From: Pseudohongiella sp.
GTDB taxonomy: Bacteria; Pseudomonadota; Gammaproteobacteria; Pseudomonadales; Pseudohongiellaceae
Assembly: GCA_030696315.1 (NCBI GenBank)
Contig: JAUYSM010000026.1
Coordinates: 1 to 56,682 of the forward strand
Direction: 5' to 3'
DNA: 56,682 bases
In this document: positions 28,045 through 37,601 of the stretch, one piece after another
Layout: each line of letters opens with the position of its first letter
Numbering within the stretch: the stretch's first letter is position 1
Made by a program: the position numbers and the translations under genes
The notes under the pieces: model-generated
Told to the model about the DNA's origin: nothing
Database searches by the model: none
What the model saw: the letters and a program-made list of their open reading frames with translations, nothing else

Positions 28045-29274
28045 TTGAACTTGAAGGAAATCATCCTGATTAACATTACGGGACCAGATCGCCCGGGGCT
28101 GACAGCAGCCATTACCGGCATTCTGGCCCGCTCGGATGTCAATATTCTGGACATCGGACAAGCGGTCATTCATGACACGCTGTCATTTGGCATTCTGGTC
28201 GAAATGGCGAGTTCCGCAGCAACAGGGGCCAGCAAAACAGATGTACTGAAAGATGTCTTGTTCCGGGCTTCCGAGCTGGATCAACAGGTAAAATTTACGC
28301 CGATCAGCACCGAAGAGTATGCGCACTGGGTAGGCGGTCAAGGCAAACCGCGTCACATCGTGACCCTGTTGGCACGTCGGGTGACCGCTGATCATATTGC
28401 CAAAGTCAGCACCATCACCGCGCGCCATGGTCTCAACATCGATCATATTGACCGTTTGTCTGGCCGAATTCCGGAAGGCTTACCTGCAGATCAAGGCAAG
28501 GGTTGCATAGAATTTTCAGTGCGCGGCGAGCCAGCCGATCCAGAGCAGCTTCGCGCGGAGTTCCTGACCATCGCTCAAGAGCTGAATGTCGACATCGCGT
28601 TTCAACAGGACAGCATCTTCCGACGCAATCGCCGTTTGGTCGTGTTCGACATGGACTCTACTTTGATTGATGCTGAGGTCATTGACGAGTTGGCCAAAGC
28701 CGCCGGCGTGGGTGAACAAGTGTCAGCCATCACCGAACGCGCCATGCGTGGCGAACTGGATTTTCAGGCCAGCTTCCGTGAACGCATGGCCTTATTGAAG
28801 GGTTTACCTGAATCCACGCTGGAGCAGATTGCGCAGACGCTGCGATTGACGGAAGGTGCTGAGACATTAATTAGCCAGTTGCGACGACTGGGGTACAAAA
28901 CTGCCATTCTTTCCGGCGGTTTCAGCTATTTTGCCGAACGCCTGCAAAAACGGCTGGGTATTGATTATGTCTATGCCAACACCCTGGTGGTCCGTGACGG
29001 CATCGTAACCGGTGAAGTTCAGGAACCCATCGTTGACGGCCAGCGCAAAGCCGATCTGCTGCGCGAACTGGCCGAGCGTGAGCGCATCAGCCTGGAACAG
29101 ACCATTGCGGTAGGTGATGGCGCCAATGATTTACCGATGTTGTCGATTGCCGGCCTGGGTGTGGCATTCCGTGCCAAACCTCTGGTCAAGAAATCGGCCA
29201 AGCAGGCCATTTCCACACTAGGGCTCGACGGCATCCTGTATTTGCTGGGGTTCAGGGATAGAGACGGAATTTAG
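28045..29274 (+). CDS. serB: phosphoserine phosphatase SerB
   Basis: This 409-residue enzyme catalyses the last step of serine synthesis, hydrolysing O-phosphoserine. An N-terminal ACT-type regulatory region starts with EIILINITGPDRPGLTAAI. The HAD catalytic domain follows: motif I FDMDSTLID (Asp202 nucleophile, Asp204), motif II ILSGGFSYF and the motif III/IV region VGDGANDLPML. Length matches the long ACT-containing SerB class. No ATG is near the conserved N-terminus. A TTG at 28045 with GGGGAG upstream fits best; a second TTG at 28051 is an alternative. It is divergent from the BNR gene and stands alone. Confidence 0.94.
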   Translation: MNLKEIILINITGPDRPGLTAAITGILARSDVNILDIGQAVIHDTLSFGILVEMASSAATGASKTDVLKDVLFRASELDQQVKFTPISTEEYAHWVGGQGKPRHIVTLLARRVTADHIAKVSTITARHGLNIDHIDRLSGRIPEGLPADQGKGCIEFSVRGEPADPEQLRAEFLTIAQELNVDIAFQQDSIFRRNRRLVVFDMDSTLIDAEVIDELAKAAGVGEQVSAITERAMRGELDFQASFRERMALLKGLPESTLEQIAQTLRLTEGAETLISQLRRLGYKTAILSGGFSYFAERLQKRLGIDYVYANTLVVRDGIVTGEVQEPIVDGQRKADLLRELAERERISLEQTIAVGDGANDLPMLSIAGLGVAFRAKPLVKKSAKQAISTLGLDGILYLLGFRDRDGI

Positions 29275-29363
29275 CCACAAATCCGACCTGATTACACTTT
29301 ACAAGGCCTTGTGACAGCGATACCGTTGCGCACAAGCAAAACGACACATTCAGGAGATCTGAC

Positions 29364-30398
29364 ATGAAAATGACCCAAAAGCTAGCCGCAGGATTTGTAC
29401 TTGCCAGCTTGTCGCTGGCAATTGCGTCCACGTCCAGTGTTGCTCAAAGCACCCAACGGCCGGATCTGAATGGACTGTGGACCAACGCATCACTTACCAA
29501 TCTGCAACGCCCGCAAGGCGTCGACAAACTGGTCGTTACACCAGAAGAAGCCGCTTTGATTGTTGCCAACACCTCGGTAGCTGGTCTACCGTTGGCTGAA
29601 GTCGATGCGCCTGAAACCACCGTGCCAGGCACCGCACCACCCGCCGGCAGTTTTGACTTTGGTCTGCGCGGTTATAACGATTTCTGGATTGATCCGGGTT
29701 CAAATCTGGCCATGGTCAAAGGGGAATTTCGCAGTTCTTACCTGATTGATCCGCCCACCGGTCGCGTCCCACGTCTGGAGACTCCGCTGGTGCAGGTCAA
29801 CCGCAATTTTGGCGCGCGTTATGTCACGGGTCAGGGCAACGCCGATGGTCCAGAGGCCCTGCCCCTGGCGGAGCGTTGTTTCCTGGGATTTGGTAACACC
29901 GCAGGTCCCGGCATGATGGGCACACTGTACAACAGCACCTATCAGTTTGTGCAGACCGACGATTACCTCACCATTCTGGTGGAGATGAATCACGATGCGC
30001 GCATCATTCCGCTGTACGACAGTGCAGAAGAGGCCCGTGCCAACCTGCGCCCCAAAGAGCTGAACCAATGGTTTGGTGATTCACGTGGCTGGTTCGAAGG
30101 CGAGTGGCTGGTTGTTGAAACGGTCAATATCAACCCGCAGCAAATGGCTGAAAGCTCCGTACCCATATCGCCAGCAGGCAAAATCACCGAGCGCTTCATG
30201 CGTTACTCCGATACTGAAGTGGTCTACCAATTCACTGTTGAAGACTCCAATCTGTACAGTCAGCCATGGACTGCGGAGCTGAGTTACCATGCCACTGAAG
30301 GCCCCATGTACGAGTACGCCTGTCACGAAGGCAACTATGCAATGCCCGGCATTCTGGCTGGCGCTCGTCGTGCAGAGGCGGAAGCTGCCAATCAATAA
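29364..30398 (+). CDS. secreted protein of unknown function
   Basis: The 344-residue protein has a clean signal peptide ending near SSVAQS. The mature part starts QRPDLNGLWTNASLTNLQRP, a PDLxGxW start common in exported proteins of unknown role. It is rich in Gly, Pro and aromatic residues, has five cysteine-poor segments, and contains a NQWFGDSRGWFEGEWLVVETVN stretch, read in two parts, that looks like beta-sheet. No catalytic motif was recognised. GGAG precedes the ATG. It is followed after 85 bases by the POT transporter on the same strand. I cannot assign a function. Confidence 0.75.
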   Translation: MKMTQKLAAGFVLASLSLAIASTSSVAQSTQRPDLNGLWTNASLTNLQRPQGVDKLVVTPEEAALIVANTSVAGLPLAEVDAPETTVPGTAPPAGSFDFGLRGYNDFWIDPGSNLAMVKGEFRSSYLIDPPTGRVPRLETPLVQVNRNFGARYVTGQGNADGPEALPLAERCFLGFGNTAGPGMMGTLYNSTYQFVQTDDYLTILVEMNHDARIIPLYDSAEEARANLRPKELNQWFGDSRGWFEGEWLVVETVNINPQQMAESSVPISPAGKITERFMRYSDTEVVYQFTVEDSNLYSQPWTAELSYHATEGPMYEYACHEGNYAMPGILAGARRAEAEAANQ

Positions 30399-30418
30399 GT
30401 AGTCATGCTGATTCCCAT

Positions 30419-30436
30419 GGCCTCAAGGACGAGGCC
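30419..30436 (+). other. small GC hairpin between secreted protein and POT genes
   Basis: GGCCTC and GAGGCC arms flank a 6-base loop. No T-run follows. It could weaken read-through or stabilise the upstream mRNA end. Confidence 0.3.
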
Positions 30437-30483
30437 TGCGTGAAATACAGCATTCCCCACCCCGGGTTATCCAAGGACCCAAT

Positions 30484-32208
30484 ATGACCAACAATAACAA
30501 CACGATTTTTGGCCATCCCCGCGGCTTGGTAATTCTGTTTCTGACCGAGATGTGGGAGCGCTTTTCCTACTACGGCATGCGTGGTCTGCTGATTTTGTAT
30601 CTGACCCAGCACTTCCTGTTTTCCGATGAACGCTCAACCGTGCTGTACGGGGCTTATACCGCCCTAGTTTATGTGATGACCATTATTGGTGGTGTGCTGG
30701 CGGATCGGTATCTGGGCTCGCGCAAAGCAGTCACCTTTGGCGCCATACTGTTGGTGCTGGGCCATCTTGGCATGGCGTTTGAAGGGAGCGGTTCGCGCCA
30801 GATCATGAGTTTTAATGGCTCCGAATATCAACTGACGCTGGATGGTCGTGGTGGTGATGCCAATCAGATTGTGATCGCGCTGGATATGCCAGGACAACCC
30901 GTTTCGCGCATACAGTTTAATGAAGGTGGTTCGATGCTGCAGGTGTTGGAGCCTGCCGTGGTGGGCATGCCGGCTGCGATCAGCACCAGCGATTACACCT
31001 TGCGCACAGAAACTCAGTCGCTGTATCTGAATATTCTGTATCTCTCGCTGGCGTTAATCATCACCGGCGTGGGTTTTCTGAAGGCTAATATCTCGACCAT
31101 GGTCGGCGATCTCTACGGATTTGGTGATACCCGCCGGGATTCCGGGTTCACGATTTTTTATATGGGCATCAATCTGGGCTCATTTCTGGCGTCCATTTTT
31201 TGTGGTTACCTTGGCATTGTGTATGGCTGGAAATATGGTTTTGGTCTGGCCGGCATCGGCATGCTGGCAGGCCTGATGATTTTCCTGCGTTATCAAAGCT
31301 GGCTTGAGGGGCGCGGTGAGCCGCCAGACCTCAATAAACTCAAGCAGAAAGTCTTAGGCCCCTTGAATGTCGAAAACCTGTGTTATCTGACCGGCCTGGG
31401 CATCATTGCGGTATCGATGCTGCTGGTGATGAATGCTCATCTGGTGCATGAAGGTTATGTCGGTTTGCTGGGTGTCATTATTCTGGTGGTCATGCTGGCG
31501 TACACCTTTCTGTCTCTTCAGGGTGTTGAGCGTAACCGGATGCTGGCGGCGCTGTACTTTATTCTGGCTCAGATTCCGTTCTGGGCCTTGTTTGAGCAAG
31601 GTGGTTCATCGTTGAACCTGTTTACGGATCGACTGGTGGATCGCAGCATGTTTGGCTTGTCGGTTCCGGCACCTGTATTTCAGTCACTCAATGCCGCCTT
31701 TATTGTTGTTTTTGCGCCCATATTGGCTTGGGGCTGGGTGGTGCTTGCGCGTCGAGGTCTGAATCCATCCACACCGGTGAAATTCGCGTTCGGCGTTTTT
31801 ATGGCGGGACTCGGGTTTCTGGCCCTGGTCGCAGGTATGCAGATTTCCGGCGAAGCCGGCATGACTGCCGTGTATTTCATTTTTCTGATCTATTGGATTC
31901 ACACCATTGGCGAACTGATGTTGTCACCTGTGGGTTTGTCCGCCGTCACCAAACTGGCGCCTGCCCGCGCAGTGGGTATGACCATGGGTGCCTGGTTCCT
32001 GTACAGCGGCCTGTCTAATTACCTGGCAGGCGTGATTGCAGCGGGCACGGGTGCCGATACCATTGGCGGGCAATTGACGGACACCGCCGCTGCCAAAGCG
32101 ACGTATATTGAGGTGTACAGCAACGTCGGTTATGTCGCCATGGCCATTGCCTTGGTCATGCTACTGATATCACCGGTCATCAAGAGGTTGATGCAAGATG
32201 CAGACTGA
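30484..32208 (+). CDS. POT-family proton-coupled peptide transporter with large loop insertion
   Basis: The 574-residue protein carries the POT signature ExxER (Glu22, Glu25, Arg26) in TEMWERFSYYGMRGLL in the first membrane helix, needed for proton coupling. It imports di- and tripeptides in known members. After about three helices an ~80-residue hydrophilic stretch (residues 101-180, including SEYQLTLDGRGGDANQ) is inserted where typical bacterial members have only a short loop. The rest of the helices follow, with the FxINLGS and IYWIHTIGELMLSPVGLS motifs of the family. A peptidase lipoprotein lies downstream. AAGGA precedes the ATG. Confidence 0.92.
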   Translation: MTNNNNTIFGHPRGLVILFLTEMWERFSYYGMRGLLILYLTQHFLFSDERSTVLYGAYTALVYVMTIIGGVLADRYLGSRKAVTFGAILLVLGHLGMAFEGSGSRQIMSFNGSEYQLTLDGRGGDANQIVIALDMPGQPVSRIQFNEGGSMLQVLEPAVVGMPAAISTSDYTLRTETQSLYLNILYLSLALIITGVGFLKANISTMVGDLYGFGDTRRDSGFTIFYMGINLGSFLASIFCGYLGIVYGWKYGFGLAGIGMLAGLMIFLRYQSWLEGRGEPPDLNKLKQKVLGPLNVENLCYLTGLGIIAVSMLLVMNAHLVHEGYVGLLGVIILVVMLAYTFLSLQGVERNRMLAALYFILAQIPFWALFEQGGSSLNLFTDRLVDRSMFGLSVPAPVFQSLNAAFIVVFAPILAWGWVVLARRGLNPSTPVKFAFGVFMAGLGFLALVAGMQISGEAGMTAVYFIFLIYWIHTIGELMLSPVGLSAVTKLAPARAVGMTMGAWFLYSGLSNYLAGVIAAGTGADTIGGQLTDTAAAKATYIEVYSNVGYVAMAIALVMLLISPVIKRLMQDAD

Positions 32209-32340
32209 TGGCATCATGCGGGCCGCTTTTTTAGATACTATTCATAGTCTGGACTAAAAATCCAAGCGTACTGAAAAGGCCTGTGTATATCCCACACGGG
32301 CCATTGCCAACTGGCATTTATCCATGCCAAGGAGATCATC

Positions 32341-34539
32341 ATGAAGTATAAAATTCTGATTCCCGCACTGGGACTGTCTGCCGTGCTTGGCGCCTGTTCA
32401 CAAGAGCCCACCACCCCAAGCGAGACTGCCAACAGCGCAGAACAATCAGCACCGGTAGATACACAAGCTACCAGCACAAACGATCAGGACACCATGAATA
32501 ATCCCCTGTTTACCGAAAGCACCTTGCCTTATGGACTGCCTGCGTTTGACCAGATCCGTGACGAACACTTTGCGCCCGCATTGGAGCGCGGCATGGCACT
32601 GGAGATGGCTGAAATTGAGGCCATCATCAGCAACACAGAAACCGCCAATTTCGAAAATACCATTCTGGCCATGGAGCGCACAGGCCAGGACCTGGCGCGC
32701 GTACAACGCGTGTTCAGCAATATCACCGGCACGCACACCAACCCAACGCTGCAGGCGATTCAACGCGAATTCTCCCCTCGCCTGGCCGCGCACAGCGATG
32801 CCATCAGCCTGAACCCGGATCTGTTTGAACGGATCAACCACGTGTATCAGCAGCGCAGCGAACTGGGCCTTGATGCAGAGTCACAGCGTTTGCTGGAACG
32901 GTACCACACTAATTTTGTGCGCTCGGGTGCCCTGCTTGCGCCTGTTGAAAAAGATCGTTTACGCGAAATCAATGGCGAACTGGCTCGTCTTGGCACACTG
33001 TTCAATCAACATGTGCTGGCTGAAGTCAATGACTCCGCCGTACTGGTCGATAGTGCTGAAGAATTGGCAGGCCTGACACCCGCACAGATTCAGGCAGCCG
33101 CTGACCGCGCAAGCGCAGCAGGTCATGAAGGCAAGTATCTGTTGGCGCTGCTGAATACCAGTGGGCAACCGATTCTGAGCTCTCTGGAAAATCGTGCTTT
33201 AAGAGAGCGCATTCACAACATCTCTATCGCTCGTGGTACACGTGGCAATGAATATGACACCCGCGCCATTGTGGCTGATACTGCACGTTTGCGTGCAGAA
33301 CGTGCGCAATTGCTGGGTTACGACACACATGCTGATTTTGGTCTGGAACTGACAACTGCAGGCAGCAAAGAAGCGGTTAATAAAATGCTGGCCGATATTG
33401 CGCCGGTTGCCGTGGTCAACGCACAACGCGAGGCTGACGATATACAACAGCTGATCAACTCAACAGAAGCTGAACCGTTTGAGCTGGCGGCATGGGATTG
33501 GTCTTTTTATGCTGAAAAAGTGCGTCGAGACCGTTACGCCTTTGATGAGGCTGAAGTGCGCCCCTATTTTGAGCTCAATAACGTGCTGACCAATGGCGTG
33601 TTTTATGCCGCGAATCAGATTTTTGGCATCACCTTTACCGCACGCCCTGACCTGCCGGTGTATCACCCTGACGTGCAGGTCTGGGAAGCCAGCGATGCAG
33701 ACGGTACTGCACTGGGTCTGCTGGTCACCGACTTTTTTGCTCGTCCCAGTAAGCGCGGTGGCGCATGGATGAGCAGTTATGCCCTGCCCAGCGGATTATT
33801 GGGTGGCGCGCCGGTGATTGGTATGCACCAGAACATCAGCAAGCCGATAGAAGGTGAACCTGCATTGATCAGTTTTGATGAAGTTACCACCATGTTCCAT
33901 GAATTTGGTCACGTGGTGCACGGCATGCTGACTGACGTGCAATACCCTTTGTTCGCGGGCACGTCGGTTGCGCGTGACTTTGTTGAATTCCCCTCGCAGG
34001 TTTACGAAATGTGGGCGTCATGGCCCGAAGTGCTGGAAAACTACGCCAGGCATTACCAGACAGGCGAGCAAATTCCGCAAGCATTGCTCGACAAGGTGTT
34101 AGCGGCAGAGCAATTTAATCAGGGCTACAGCACCACCGAATATCTGGCGGCATCCATTGTTGATCAGGCGCTGCACCAGTTGTCTCCGGCAGATGTCCCG
34201 TCAGCGGAAGGCTTGATGGATTTTGAACAAAAAGTGCTAACGGATGTGGGGCTCAATTACGCACCTGTGCCTCCTCGTTACCGTTTGTCTTACTTCTCAC
34301 ACATCATGGGTGGTTACTCAGCAGGCTATTACTCCTACATCTGGAGTGAGGTGCTGGATGCCGATGGCGTCGAGTGGTTTAAAGAAAACGGTGGGATGCG
34401 CCGTGAAGCCGGTCAACATTTCCGCGATACCGTGTTATCACGTGGTGGCAGTGTGGATGCCATGCAGATTTACCAGGACTTTGCGGGCCGTTCACCCGAC
34501 ATGGTGCATATGCTGCGACGTCGTGGGCTGGCTGAATAA
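32341..34539 (+). CDS. dcp: M3-family dipeptidyl carboxypeptidase, lipoprotein
   Basis: The 732-residue zinc peptidase has a lipobox (LGAC, lipidated Cys19) and a short Thr/Ser/Gln-rich spacer. The catalytic motif is HEFGH (His520, Glu521, His524), with Glu549 in DFVEFPSQ as the likely third ligand. The helical N-terminal part and the C-terminal RYRLSYFSHIMGGYSAGYYSY region match Dcp rather than thimet-type M3 enzymes. Dcp removes C-terminal dipeptides from peptides, giving substrate for the upstream POT transporter. Bacterial Dcp is often cytosolic or periplasmic, so membrane anchoring is noteworthy. AAGGAG precedes the ATG. The symbol is by family resemblance. Confidence 0.88.
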   Translation: MKYKILIPALGLSAVLGACSQEPTTPSETANSAEQSAPVDTQATSTNDQDTMNNPLFTESTLPYGLPAFDQIRDEHFAPALERGMALEMAEIEAIISNTETANFENTILAMERTGQDLARVQRVFSNITGTHTNPTLQAIQREFSPRLAAHSDAISLNPDLFERINHVYQQRSELGLDAESQRLLERYHTNFVRSGALLAPVEKDRLREINGELARLGTLFNQHVLAEVNDSAVLVDSAEELAGLTPAQIQAAADRASAAGHEGKYLLALLNTSGQPILSSLENRALRERIHNISIARGTRGNEYDTRAIVADTARLRAERAQLLGYDTHADFGLELTTAGSKEAVNKMLADIAPVAVVNAQREADDIQQLINSTEAEPFELAAWDWSFYAEKVRRDRYAFDEAEVRPYFELNNVLTNGVFYAANQIFGITFTARPDLPVYHPDVQVWEASDADGTALGLLVTDFFARPSKRGGAWMSSYALPSGLLGGAPVIGMHQNISKPIEGEPALISFDEVTTMFHEFGHVVHGMLTDVQYPLFAGTSVARDFVEFPSQVYEMWASWPEVLENYARHYQTGEQIPQALLDKVLAAEQFNQGYSTTEYLAASIVDQALHQLSPADVPSAEGLMDFEQKVLTDVGLNYAPVPPRYRLSYFSHIMGGYSAGYYSYIWSEVLDADGVEWFKENGGMRREAGQHFRDTVLSRGGSVDAMQIYQDFAGRSPDMVHMLRRRGLAE

Positions 34540-34553
34540 ACGCGGATGTTCTA

Positions 34554-34586
34554 GCGGTGGGCAGCACAACCTGTGTTGCCCACCGC
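34554..34586 (+). terminator. long hairpin after dcp-like gene
   Basis: Arms of 15 bases (34554-34568 and 34572-34586) pair with one G-T wobble around an ACC loop, directly after the peptidase stop and before the convergent cyclase gene. No T-run follows, so it is a hairpin-type barrier or processing site rather than a textbook terminator. Confidence 0.55.
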
Positions 34587-34618
34587 CTGCCGATGCATTG
34601 CACCCGCCCAAAAAACTG

Positions 34619-36484
34619 TCAGGCGTATTCAACCCGATTTCTGCCTGTCGCTTTGGCACGGTAAAGGGCATGGTCTGCGGCGCGCAACAATTCATCACTG
34701 TCGCCACGAATTGACGGCACTAAGGCTGCAACGCCGATGCTGACGGTGACAACGCCGTGACTGGAATCCTCGTGTGGTATGCCTGTCGCCTGAAAACTGG
34801 CCCGTATTTTTTCAGCAAGCACCAGTACTCCACTCATATCAGAGTCAGTGCAAATAATACAAAACTCCTCCCCACCATAACGCGCAGCCAGATCTGTTGC
34901 GCGGCCAACATGTTGCTTGAGCACCTCTGCCAACTTGCGCAGACAATTGTCGCCCGCCTGATGACCGTAGCGATCATTAAACAGTTTAAAGTGATCAACA
35001 TCCAACATGATGATAGCCAATGCACTGCCGGTGCGTGTTGCCCGTGCCCATTCGATGCTCAACACATCGTCGAATCGCCGGCGATTTGCCAGTCCGGTTA
35101 AAAAATCAGATGTCGACAGCTCAGCCAGCTTGATATTCAGCGCCTCCAACTCCTGCGCTTTTTGCTCAAGGGCAGCCAGCGCTTCCTCAGCCTTTTTGTG
35201 ACTGGATTGCAGTTCTGCTTCACGCCTGCCAGCATCGAGCGCGATTGTTCTGAACTGCCTGACCGCCGCGCCTAGCCGGCCCAGTTCATCATCGCCCTCC
35301 GCTGCCAATGTGATATCAAAATTGCCGGCAGCAATTTGCTGCATATTGCTGCTCAACAAACTCATGCGTGCAATCAGGTATTGCAGAACATGTCGGTACA
35401 TAAACACCGCGATCCCAAACACAGCAAACGCCGTTAGCAGCGCAAGCGCCCATTGATAACGTAATTGCAGCAACGCTGCCGCCTCGCCAGCTTGCGCAAT
35501 TTCGTTCAGTTCCCGACCAACCAACACACTGGTTGCATCATTGACACGTGCAGTAATCTGCTGATTGGCAAGCTCCAACGATTCACTCTGCATCAACAAT
35601 ATCAACTCTTGCTCACGCAAACCCAGCAGCCCGGCTGGCGAGTGCACCATGTCATTAAGCTGAGCAAACGGTTGCTCCAGTGCAGTGGCCAGTTCCGGTG
35701 GCAGTTTATTGAGCGTCGTGGTGGCATTGGTCAAAGCAGTACTGACGATTTGCCGCGACAGACTCAGGGAGGTGAGTGATGCATCCTGTGCGCCGGCCAA
35801 TTGTCGGCTGCCGATGGCTTCGATCTCGGCATAAAAGCGCGCTAAAGGCATCATCGGTGCGGTTTCACGGGCCATGTCACCCACGCTCTCCAGTGGCGGT
35901 GATGGCAAGGACATCATCAAGGCAATCACATCGGTATCACTCTCCAGGATGCGCATGCGATAGGTCAGTAATTGCTGAAAAACCTGCAGGTTGGAAATCA
36001 GGCTATCACTGGCAGATTCTTTGGCACGCACCAAAGCAACACGCTGATTCGCAAGCAAACGCAACTGATTCAGATTGTCTGTCAACTCTGCACCAAGGCC
36101 TATGATACGTTCTACATCGTGCGCAACGGACTCATCACTGATCGGCTGCAGATCTAGCAATGTCTTATCAAAAAGCTGCTGGGTATGGTCTACCCGCTCA
36201 AATGCGGTGGTGCGCGCAGTTTCTGTCATCACCGACATCAATGGCCCGCCAGTGCCTGCTAGCGCATCAAAGGCTTGTGCTGCGCGTAACACACCCAAGG
36301 TATCAGGCAGGCGCTGATCGAGTATCTCACTGGTCGCGCGTCCGGTGCTGGCGGTGATAAAAAAGGCAGCCGAAGACACCAGCACCATCAAGACGCCCAT
36401 CACACCAAAACCCAGCAAAAAACTGGCTCTGATACCCAAATCGGTAAACGAGCGACGTACAGACTGATTAGTCAATGGGTACAC
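34619..36484 (-). CDS. membrane diguanylate cyclase with TorS-like periplasmic sensor, HAMP and GGDEF
   Basis: With the chosen start the protein has 621 residues. A first membrane helix (about 15-45) leads into a ~300-residue all-helical periplasmic region with heptad-like leucines and an LANQRVALVRAKE segment, resembling the TorS sensor domain. A second membrane helix, a HAMP domain (SSNMQQIAAGNFDITL) and a coiled coil follow, then the GGDEF domain. The active-site motif is GGEEF (537-541), with an RATD inhibitory site five residues before. It should make cyclic-di-GMP in response to a periplasmic signal. The start chosen is a GTG at 36484 because GGAGGT sits 9 bases upstream; ATG codons at 36505 and 36568 lack one. 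It overlaps the upstream binding-protein gene by 17 bases, so the pair is coupled. Confidence 0.85.
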   Translation of the reverse strand: MYPLTNQSVRRSFTDLGIRASFLLGFGVMGVLMVLVSSAAFFITASTGRATSEILDQRLPDTLGVLRAAQAFDALAGTGGPLMSVMTETARTTAFERVDHTQQLFDKTLLDLQPISDESVAHDVERIIGLGAELTDNLNQLRLLANQRVALVRAKESASDSLISNLQVFQQLLTYRMRILESDTDVIALMMSLPSPPLESVGDMARETAPMMPLARFYAEIEAIGSRQLAGAQDASLTSLSLSRQIVSTALTNATTTLNKLPPELATALEQPFAQLNDMVHSPAGLLGLREQELILLMQSESLELANQQITARVNDATSVLVGRELNEIAQAGEAAALLQLRYQWALALLTAFAVFGIAVFMYRHVLQYLIARMSLLSSNMQQIAAGNFDITLAAEGDDELGRLGAAVRQFRTIALDAGRREAELQSSHKKAEEALAALEQKAQELEALNIKLAELSTSDFLTGLANRRRFDDVLSIEWARATRTGSALAIIMLDVDHFKLFNDRYGHQAGDNCLRKLAEVLKQHVGRATDLAARYGGEEFCIICTDSDMSGVLVLAEKIRASFQATGIPHEDSSHGVVTVSIGVAALVPSIRGDSDELLRAADHALYRAKATGRNRVEYA

Positions 36485-37601
36485 GTTCGCCCGACCTCCA
36501 GACATACCAAGAGAACGGCGGGTAACTGGTCTGGATATCGCCTTTTGCATCAAAGGAAACCACACCAATGATGGTGTTTATGGGGTCTGAGCGGATGGCA
36601 TCGGCAACAATATCTGCTTCCAGTGACTGCGCGCGGGTAACGCCTTCTATCCAGACTTGTGTAGCGGCATAAGATAACAAGGTATATCCGTTGGGTTCAT
36701 GACCAGCCGCTCTTAATGAGGAAATGGCATCCTGAGCGGAACTGAGCTGTGAAGCCTCGGTTGGAAAGGTAAACGGGATATCTTCCGCCGCAGCGCCGGC
36801 AGCCTCATAAAAGATTGACGAAACCAGTGTGTCTCCACTGATCACTTTAAACGGAGCATTCAACAAGCGCGACTGTCGCATAAACACCCCAGTGTCCAGG
36901 CCGCCACCTACGATATAGAGCACCTCTATGCCCGCCGTCATCAACTCTTGAATTTCTGCCAGATACGATGTCGCAGACGGAGAGCTTAAAATCACTTTGG
37001 CGGGTTCCATACCACGTGACCTGAGCCCACTGATAGCCATCTCCGTCAGGCCAATGGAATAATCACTGCGAAAGTGCAGCACACCGATCCGTTGGTCTTG
37101 ATGCAATCGGGCCATACGCTCTGCGGCCATATCGGCTTGCACATCATCCCGGCCAATCATCCGGAAAATCGTGTTGATGCCCATCTCGGTAACCAGTGGG
37201 TTGGTCGACGCGGGCGAGATCTGCAACACCTTGTGTTCCGCATAAACCGGCGCGGCTGAAATAGTTGCCGCCGAACAGGAATGGCCGATGACAACGGCTG
37301 GAGGGGACTGAACAAGATCTTGTGCAACTTTCTCAGCAATGGCTTTGCTGCATCCATCATCCAGGATACTGACACGGACCGGACGACCTAGCAGCCGTCC
37401 GTCGGTAAGCGTGTCTAAGGCCACACCTACACCTGTTTTCAGCTGAACTCCTACCGAAAAACTGGTGCCCACCATCGGGCCCACAACAACCAGATCAATA
37501 GGCGTCGGCATCGCGTCTTCGCCCTGCGCCAGAATCGGCAATGGACACAGCGCCGTGGCGACGAACACAAATCGATTGATCAGCACGTTGACTCTTTTCA
37601 C
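36468..37601 (-). CDS. periplasmic ligand-binding protein (branched-chain amino-acid type)
   Basis: The protein is 377 residues from a GTG at 37601, with GGAG upstream and a good signal peptide (INRFVFVATALCPLPILAQ). A longer form from 37640 would add 13 residues before it. The fold is the type-I periplasmic binding protein used by LivJ-type receptors: LVVVGPMVGTSFSVGVQLKTG, VVIGHSCSAATISAAPVYAEH and LLSYAATQVWIEGV. No ABC permease or ATPase is nearby. Instead it overlaps a membrane diguanylate cyclase, so it is more likely a sensory co-receptor than a transport component, as TorT serves TorS. Ligand unknown; a TorT-like role is inferred. Confidence 0.82.
   Translation of the reverse strand: MKRVNVLINRFVFVATALCPLPILAQGEDAMPTPIDLVVVGPMVGTSFSVGVQLKTGVGVALDTLTDGRLLGRPVRVSILDDGCSKAIAEKVAQDLVQSPPAVVIGHSCSAATISAAPVYAEHKVLQISPASTNPLVTEMGINTIFRMIGRDDVQADMAAERMARLHQDQRIGVLHFRSDYSIGLTEMAISGLRSRGMEPAKVILSSPSATSYLAEIQELMTAGIEVLYIVGGGLDTGVFMRQSRLLNAPFKVISGDTLVSSIFYEAAGAAAEDIPFTFPTEASQLSSAQDAISSLRAAGHEPNGYTLLSYAATQVWIEGVTRAQSLEADIVADAIRSDPINTIIGVVSFDAKGDIQTSYPPFSWYVWRSGERVPID

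Noticed and set aside
29301-29312. Perfect palindrome ACAAGGCCTTGT upstream of the unknown secreted protein
   Set aside because: Only 12 bases and single; a chance palindrome cannot be excluded, so it is not called an operator.
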